Part shown: positions 6,570 to 8,623 of the stretch, one piece after another | Position numbering within the stretch: the first letter of the stretch is position 1 | Layout: every line of letters starts with the position of its first letter | Assembly: GCA_017987425.1 (NCBI GenBank) | Contig: JAGNTT010000075.1 | Coordinates: 1 to 8,623, forward strand | DNA: 8,623 nucleotides | Direction: 5' to 3' | From: Candidatus Omnitrophota bacterium | GTDB lineage: Bacteria > Omnitrophota > Gorgyraeia > Zapsychrales > Fredricksoniimonadaceae | The notes under the pieces: model-generated | Database searches by the model: none | What the model was told of the DNA's origin: nothing | What the model saw: the letters and a program-made list of their open reading frames with translations, nothing else | Translations under genes and position numbers: made by a program

Positions 6570-6995
6570 TTAATTTAATTCCCCGTTGCCCCGCCCTTTG
6601 GCTTTACGGCGGATCGAATCTTTCATAATACTATCCACCACTTTGCCGGCCCCGGAAAACCGGCTCCATGTTTCTTCTTTAAAAAGATATGCCAACACAG
6701 CCGCCGCAATCCCAAGCTCAAGGACTCCGAGCGATAATCCGACCATGAACTTGGTCTGATTGCTCCATTCAGAGTATGACAGCAGCGTCGTATGGACCAA
6801 GAACAATCCGCTGAACAACAGGACGAGCGCGGACAATACGAAGACACATCCTAAATAAAAACTCCTCAGCTTTTTAACGCCTGTCAGATACGCCTGGGCG
6901 GCCTGGATTTTCATCAATTCGGACCTTCCCCGGTACCGGCTGGCCATATTCAGAAAGATCAACGGAGATATCAGTTTTCGTAGAGTTGTCCACAT
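6570..6995 (-). CDS. Two-helix membrane protein, possibly YqjE/phage-holin-3_6-like
   Basis: I do not recognise this 141-residue protein with certainty. It has a basic N-terminal part (MWTTLRK...SRYRGRSELMK), two clear membrane helices at about 45-70 and 82-105, and a basic C-terminal tail (about 110-141, with RRKAKGRG). The two-helix layout, the length and the position directly after a DUF883 gene resemble the YqjD-YqjE pair of enterobacteria, where YqjE is assigned to the Phage_holin_3_6 family. The sequence itself gives no diagnostic motif, so this rests on context. The ATG is supported by AAGGA six bases upstream, which overlaps the stop codon of the DUF883 gene nine bases away. The two are therefore very likely co-transcribed and co-translated. 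The operon ends at the terminator at 6510-6554. Confidence 0.7.
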   Translation of the reverse strand: MWTTLRKLISPLIFLNMASRYRGRSELMKIQAAQAYLTGVKKLRSFYLGCVFVLSALVLLFSGLFLVHTTLLSYSEWSNQTKFMVGLSLGVLELGIAAAVLAYLFKEETWSRFSGAGKVVDSIMKDSIRRKAKGRGNGELN

Positions 6996-7004
6996 AGGCC
7001 GTCC

Positions 7005-7355
7005 TTATCTGCGTTTTAAACCCAGCACATATCCCACGAGCAATGAAAACGCCGCCGTCCCGGCAACATACGGCCACGGATCCTTGCGTACGCGCTTGTC
7101 CACTTCCTGCGCGGCTTCCCTGATTTTCACTTCGCTTTCATCGAGGGCTTCCTTCGCGTAACCTCTGGTCTTCGCAAGAACTTCCCTGCCTTGTTCGGTG
7201 CTGGCAGCGATCGCTTCTTTAATATGAGAATATTTCTCCGTCAAGAGGCCGCTTAATTCCTCTTTTTTCTCACGCGCCGCCTCATTCAAAAGCTCCAGGG
7301 CTTCGGTGATTTTGACGTCGCTTGATTTCTGATTTTCCAAATTAGTATTGGCCAT
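7005..7355 (-). CDS. DUF883 (YqjD/ElaB-type) membrane-anchored coiled-coil protein
   Basis: 116 residues: a long charged helix rich in Lys, Glu and Ala (about 12-90) followed by the family's end signature. That signature is VDKRVRKDPWPYVAGTAAF, a single membrane helix at about 95-113 with Gly residues, and a terminal KRR. The pattern of Val-Asp, a short charged stretch, (D/N)PW, a Gly-rich tail-anchor helix and basic end is that of DUF883. E. coli YqjD, ElaB and YgaM belong to this family, and YqjD and ElaB are known as stationary-phase inner-membrane proteins that bind ribosomes. The same role here is inference. The ATG follows AGGGGGAATAT, a strong ribosome-binding site. It is the first gene of a two-gene operon with the membrane protein at 6570-6995. 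Confidence 0.85.
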   Translation of the reverse strand: MANTNLENQKSSDVKITEALELLNEAAREKKEELSGLLTEKYSHIKEAIAASTEQGREVLAKTRGYAKEALDESEVKIREAAQEVDKRVRKDPWPYVAGTAAFSLLVGYVLGLKRR

Positions 7356-7469
7356 ATATTCCCCCTGTTTAAAAAGTTTGGTAAAAACATCTTATGTATT
7401 CTTTTAACAGAAAGCGCATGAAAGGAAGGTGTAAATACAATTAAAAGATTTTAATACCTTCAGGCGAGC
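7356..7469. promoter_or_regulatory. Upstream region of the DUF883 operon with an AT palindrome
   Basis: This gap must hold the promoter of the minus-strand operon, because the gene before it ends at its own terminator. I find no convincing -35/-10 pair. The notable element is a 16-base AT palindrome at 7440-7455 (ATTAAAA and TTTTAAT around two bases), which could be an operator or simply AT-rich DNA. Confidence 0.35.
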
Positions 7470-7507
7470 AAACAGAAAAGCCGCCAATAACGGCGGCCTT
7501 TCTGTTT
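7470..7507 (-). terminator. Intrinsic terminator of the TIR-like gene
   Basis: GCCGCC (7480-7485) pairs with GGCGGC (7492-7497) around a six-base loop. After one mismatch the stem continues for nine more pairs (AAACAGAAA at 7470-7478 with TTTCTGTTT at 7499-7507). On the minus strand the GC core is followed by TTTTCTGTTT. It lies 21 bases beyond the stop of the gene at 7528-8007, so that gene is likely transcribed alone. Confidence 0.8.
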
Positions 7508-7527
7508 TAAAAATTAACGGCGCTTCT

Positions 7528-8007
7528 TTAAATCAACTGGTTCGCATCCACCGCGAAACCGCGGGATTTGAGTTCCTTGAGGAAATCGAAGTGCCAGCGG
7601 TTTTTGTCATCATACGGGATGCTGGAGAGGTTCTCCATTTCAAAGGGAAATTCGAAGTTCTGTCTCGGGAGGTAAATGAAAACCACTTTTTCGGTGCCGA
7701 ATTTTCCGAGCAGGAAACCGCCCAGGAAAACCACCTGCGGCTTGGCGCGCAGTTTGACGTTCTTGGGGAACTCAAGGCGCAAGGTGCCTACTTCATCATC
7801 GGCCAGGATCACGACCGCTAGAGCGGCGTCCTTGTATTTATCAAAACCCTCGATCAATTCTTTCGGGGCGTTCTTGTCCTGTGTATCAAAAACAGCGGGA
7901 GTAAAACCTAATTTGGTGAGTGTATCGATAACATTGGCGGCCATGTCGGGATCGAGACCGGGTACAACCAGTGCCTGCTGACTTGAACTGTTCTTGGCGG
8001 AACTCAT
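7528..8007 (-). CDS. Stand-alone TIR-like (PF10137-type) nucleotide-binding protein with altered catalytic site
   Basis: 159 residues, nearly all one domain. The pattern follows the TIR-like family also seen in Cap12/Pycsar-type effectors: first strand ALVVPGLD (12-19), helix and LGFTPAVF (33-40), ELIEGFDKYKDAALAVVILADDEVG (50-74), the motif RAKPQVVFLGGFLLGKFG (87-104), KVVFIYLP, and the ending W-HFDFLKELKSRGFAVD. Family members read roughly NVIFELGYFIGKLG at the central motif. Here the position of the glutamate thought to be catalytic in NAD-cleaving TIR domains is Leu95, and the usual VHGRD-like first strand is VPGLD. I infer loss of NADase activity, perhaps with a binding or sensing role. 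Membrane segments or partner domains are absent. The start has an excellent AAGGAG site. The gene has its own terminator and so is a single-gene unit. Family call from memory of the pattern. Confidence 0.7.
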   Translation of the reverse strand: MSSAKNSSSQQALVVPGLDPDMAANVIDTLTKLGFTPAVFDTQDKNAPKELIEGFDKYKDAALAVVILADDEVGTLRLEFPKNVKLRAKPQVVFLGGFLLGKFGTEKVVFIYLPRQNFEFPFEMENLSSIPYDDKNRWHFDFLKELKSRGFAVDANQLI

Positions 8008-8043
8008 AATTATCTCCTTCTCTATATATTGCTTTTTGATATG

Positions 8044-8087
8044 GGGCTAATGCTCTTTGCTGCCCTATTGGGACTTTGTCCGAATAG
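8044..8087 (-). promoter_or_regulatory. Structured leader upstream of the TIR-like gene
   Basis: Two adjacent hairpins can form. One joins CTATT (8065-8069) to AATAG (8083-8087) and GGAC (8071-8074) to GTCC (8078-8081) around a three-base loop, with a single G-G mismatch. The other joins GGGC (8044-8047) to GCCC (8062-8065). They lie 37-80 bases upstream of the start codon. A TATAGT -10-like box on the minus strand (8100-8095) would place the transcript start just before them, but its -35 is poor. I match this to no known riboswitch. Confidence 0.35.
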
Positions 8088-8214
8088 TAAGCAAACTATA
8101 ACATAAACGCCGGATAATTCCAGAATTGTGTTTTGATTTAAAAGATTTTTAGGGGGAATTTTAAGAGGGAATAAGTCGTATGGCAGGAGCAATCGGTCAG
8201 TTTGATAAACGACC

Positions 8215-8623
8215 TTATTTATTCTTTTTTTCTAATTCTTCCTTAACACAAAATGTAAATTGTGTTTCAATACGCTCATTTATAGTGATCCGGAATTCAT
8301 TAACACCTTCTCTTTGAGTTGAAGGCATACGGCTCTTAAATTTGAGCCTGCCTTTAGCTGATTCAATATTAGATATTTGAAATTTTTCATTATCCGTTAA
8401 GTCTTTAGCGTGAATTTTATAAATCCCGCTGACTTTCTCAATAAAATATACACGCACATAATCTTCCGGAAACCCTGACAACTCAGCACCCCACACGCCT
8501 TCCATTGGATCACTCGCACAATGAGAATTAGCCTTATTAAATTTTTTATCAGCCAACAAATCCTTAAGACTTTTGTCCTCAGGACTTAATTTCTTTAATT
8601 CATCACGAATGGTAAAAATAAAT
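8215..8623 (-). CDS. AT-rich hypothetical protein, beta-rich, 5' end beyond window
   Basis: The frame is open from the right edge to a TAA at 8217-8215, giving at least 135 residues. A TTG at 8557-8559 could start it, but coding continues upstream as FTIRDELKKLSPEDKSLKDLL, which reads like real helical protein, so the gene most likely begins outside the window. The N-terminal visible part is charged and helical. From about residue 40 the pattern EGVWGAEL, DYVRVYFIE, SGIYKIHAK, KFQISNIES, GRLKFKSRM, NEFRITI and TQFTFCV alternates as in a small beta-barrel or lipocalin-like fold. I recognise no family and give no function. Base composition is about 35% GC (8221-8580, counted by hand), far below the nuo genes, which may mean later acquisition. 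Confidence 0.65.
   Translation of the reverse strand, partial: FIFTIRDELKKLSPEDKSLKDLLADKKFNKANSHCASDPMEGVWGAELSGFPEDYVRVYFIEKVSGIYKIHAKDLTDNEKFQISNIESAKGRLKFKSRMPSTQREGVNEFRITINERIETQFTFCVKEELEKKNK

Noticed and set aside
8041..8106. Plus-strand 21-codon frame with a signal-peptide-like start
   Set aside because: No ribosome-binding site, very short, and it lies on top of the leader of the minus-strand TIR-like gene.
8180..8317. Plus-strand 45-codon frame preceded by AGAGGGA
   Set aside because: Most of it is antisense to the protein-like minus-strand gene ending at 8215, and the translation is low-complexity.

Overview
The window comes from a Gram-negative-type bacterium that I cannot place firmly. 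It carries the membrane-arm genes of a 14-subunit-type complex I and a YqjD/ElaB-type DUF883 protein. Coding GC is about 55% (hand estimate), with AT-rich promoters. The mix of families, several divergent from proteobacterial versions, suggests an uncultivated lineage, perhaps PVC/Omnitrophota-like; that is only a guess.

Layout. At the left edge a partial minus-strand gene encodes a small beta-type (Pro_CA_2-like) carbonic anhydrase. It starts with GTG and has a good sigma70-type promoter. A 348-base intergenic region follows, ending in a stretch of about 20% GC (561-668) that holds the promoter of the plus-strand operon. That operon is nuoJ-nuoK-nuoL-nuoM-nuoN (669-6342), the proton-pumping membrane arm of NADH:quinone oxidoreductase without nuoA-I or nuoH next to it. 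The first four genes overlap by 4, 7 and 4 bases. nuoM and nuoN are separated by a 73-base gap filled with a CAGTGGTCAG/CTGACCACTG repeat cluster. NuoL and NuoN keep the known channel residues, but NuoM has Thr where the central TM7 lysine normally sits.

Downstream of nuoN come three consecutive hairpins sharing an AAATCTC/GAGATTT core; the third is a strong bidirectional terminator. Everything to the right is on the minus strand. A two-gene operon (a DUF883 membrane-anchored coiled coil, then a two-helix membrane protein) ends at that terminator. Next is a single TIR-like (PF10137-type) protein whose expected catalytic glutamate is Leu, with its own terminator and a structured leader. Last is an AT-rich (about 35% GC) hypothetical gene that runs off the right edge.

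How the parts relate. The nuo genes together build the antiporter-like modules that couple NADH oxidation to proton transport; the hydrophilic arm must be encoded elsewhere. The carbonic anhydrase is divergent from the operon, so shared regulation is possible but unproven. The minus-strand genes look like a stress/envelope and accessory region. I see no mobile element, tRNA, rRNA or CRISPR array. The best candidates for something new are the NuoM substitution, the degenerate stand-alone TIR-like protein, and the hairpin/repeat structures in and after the nuo operon.
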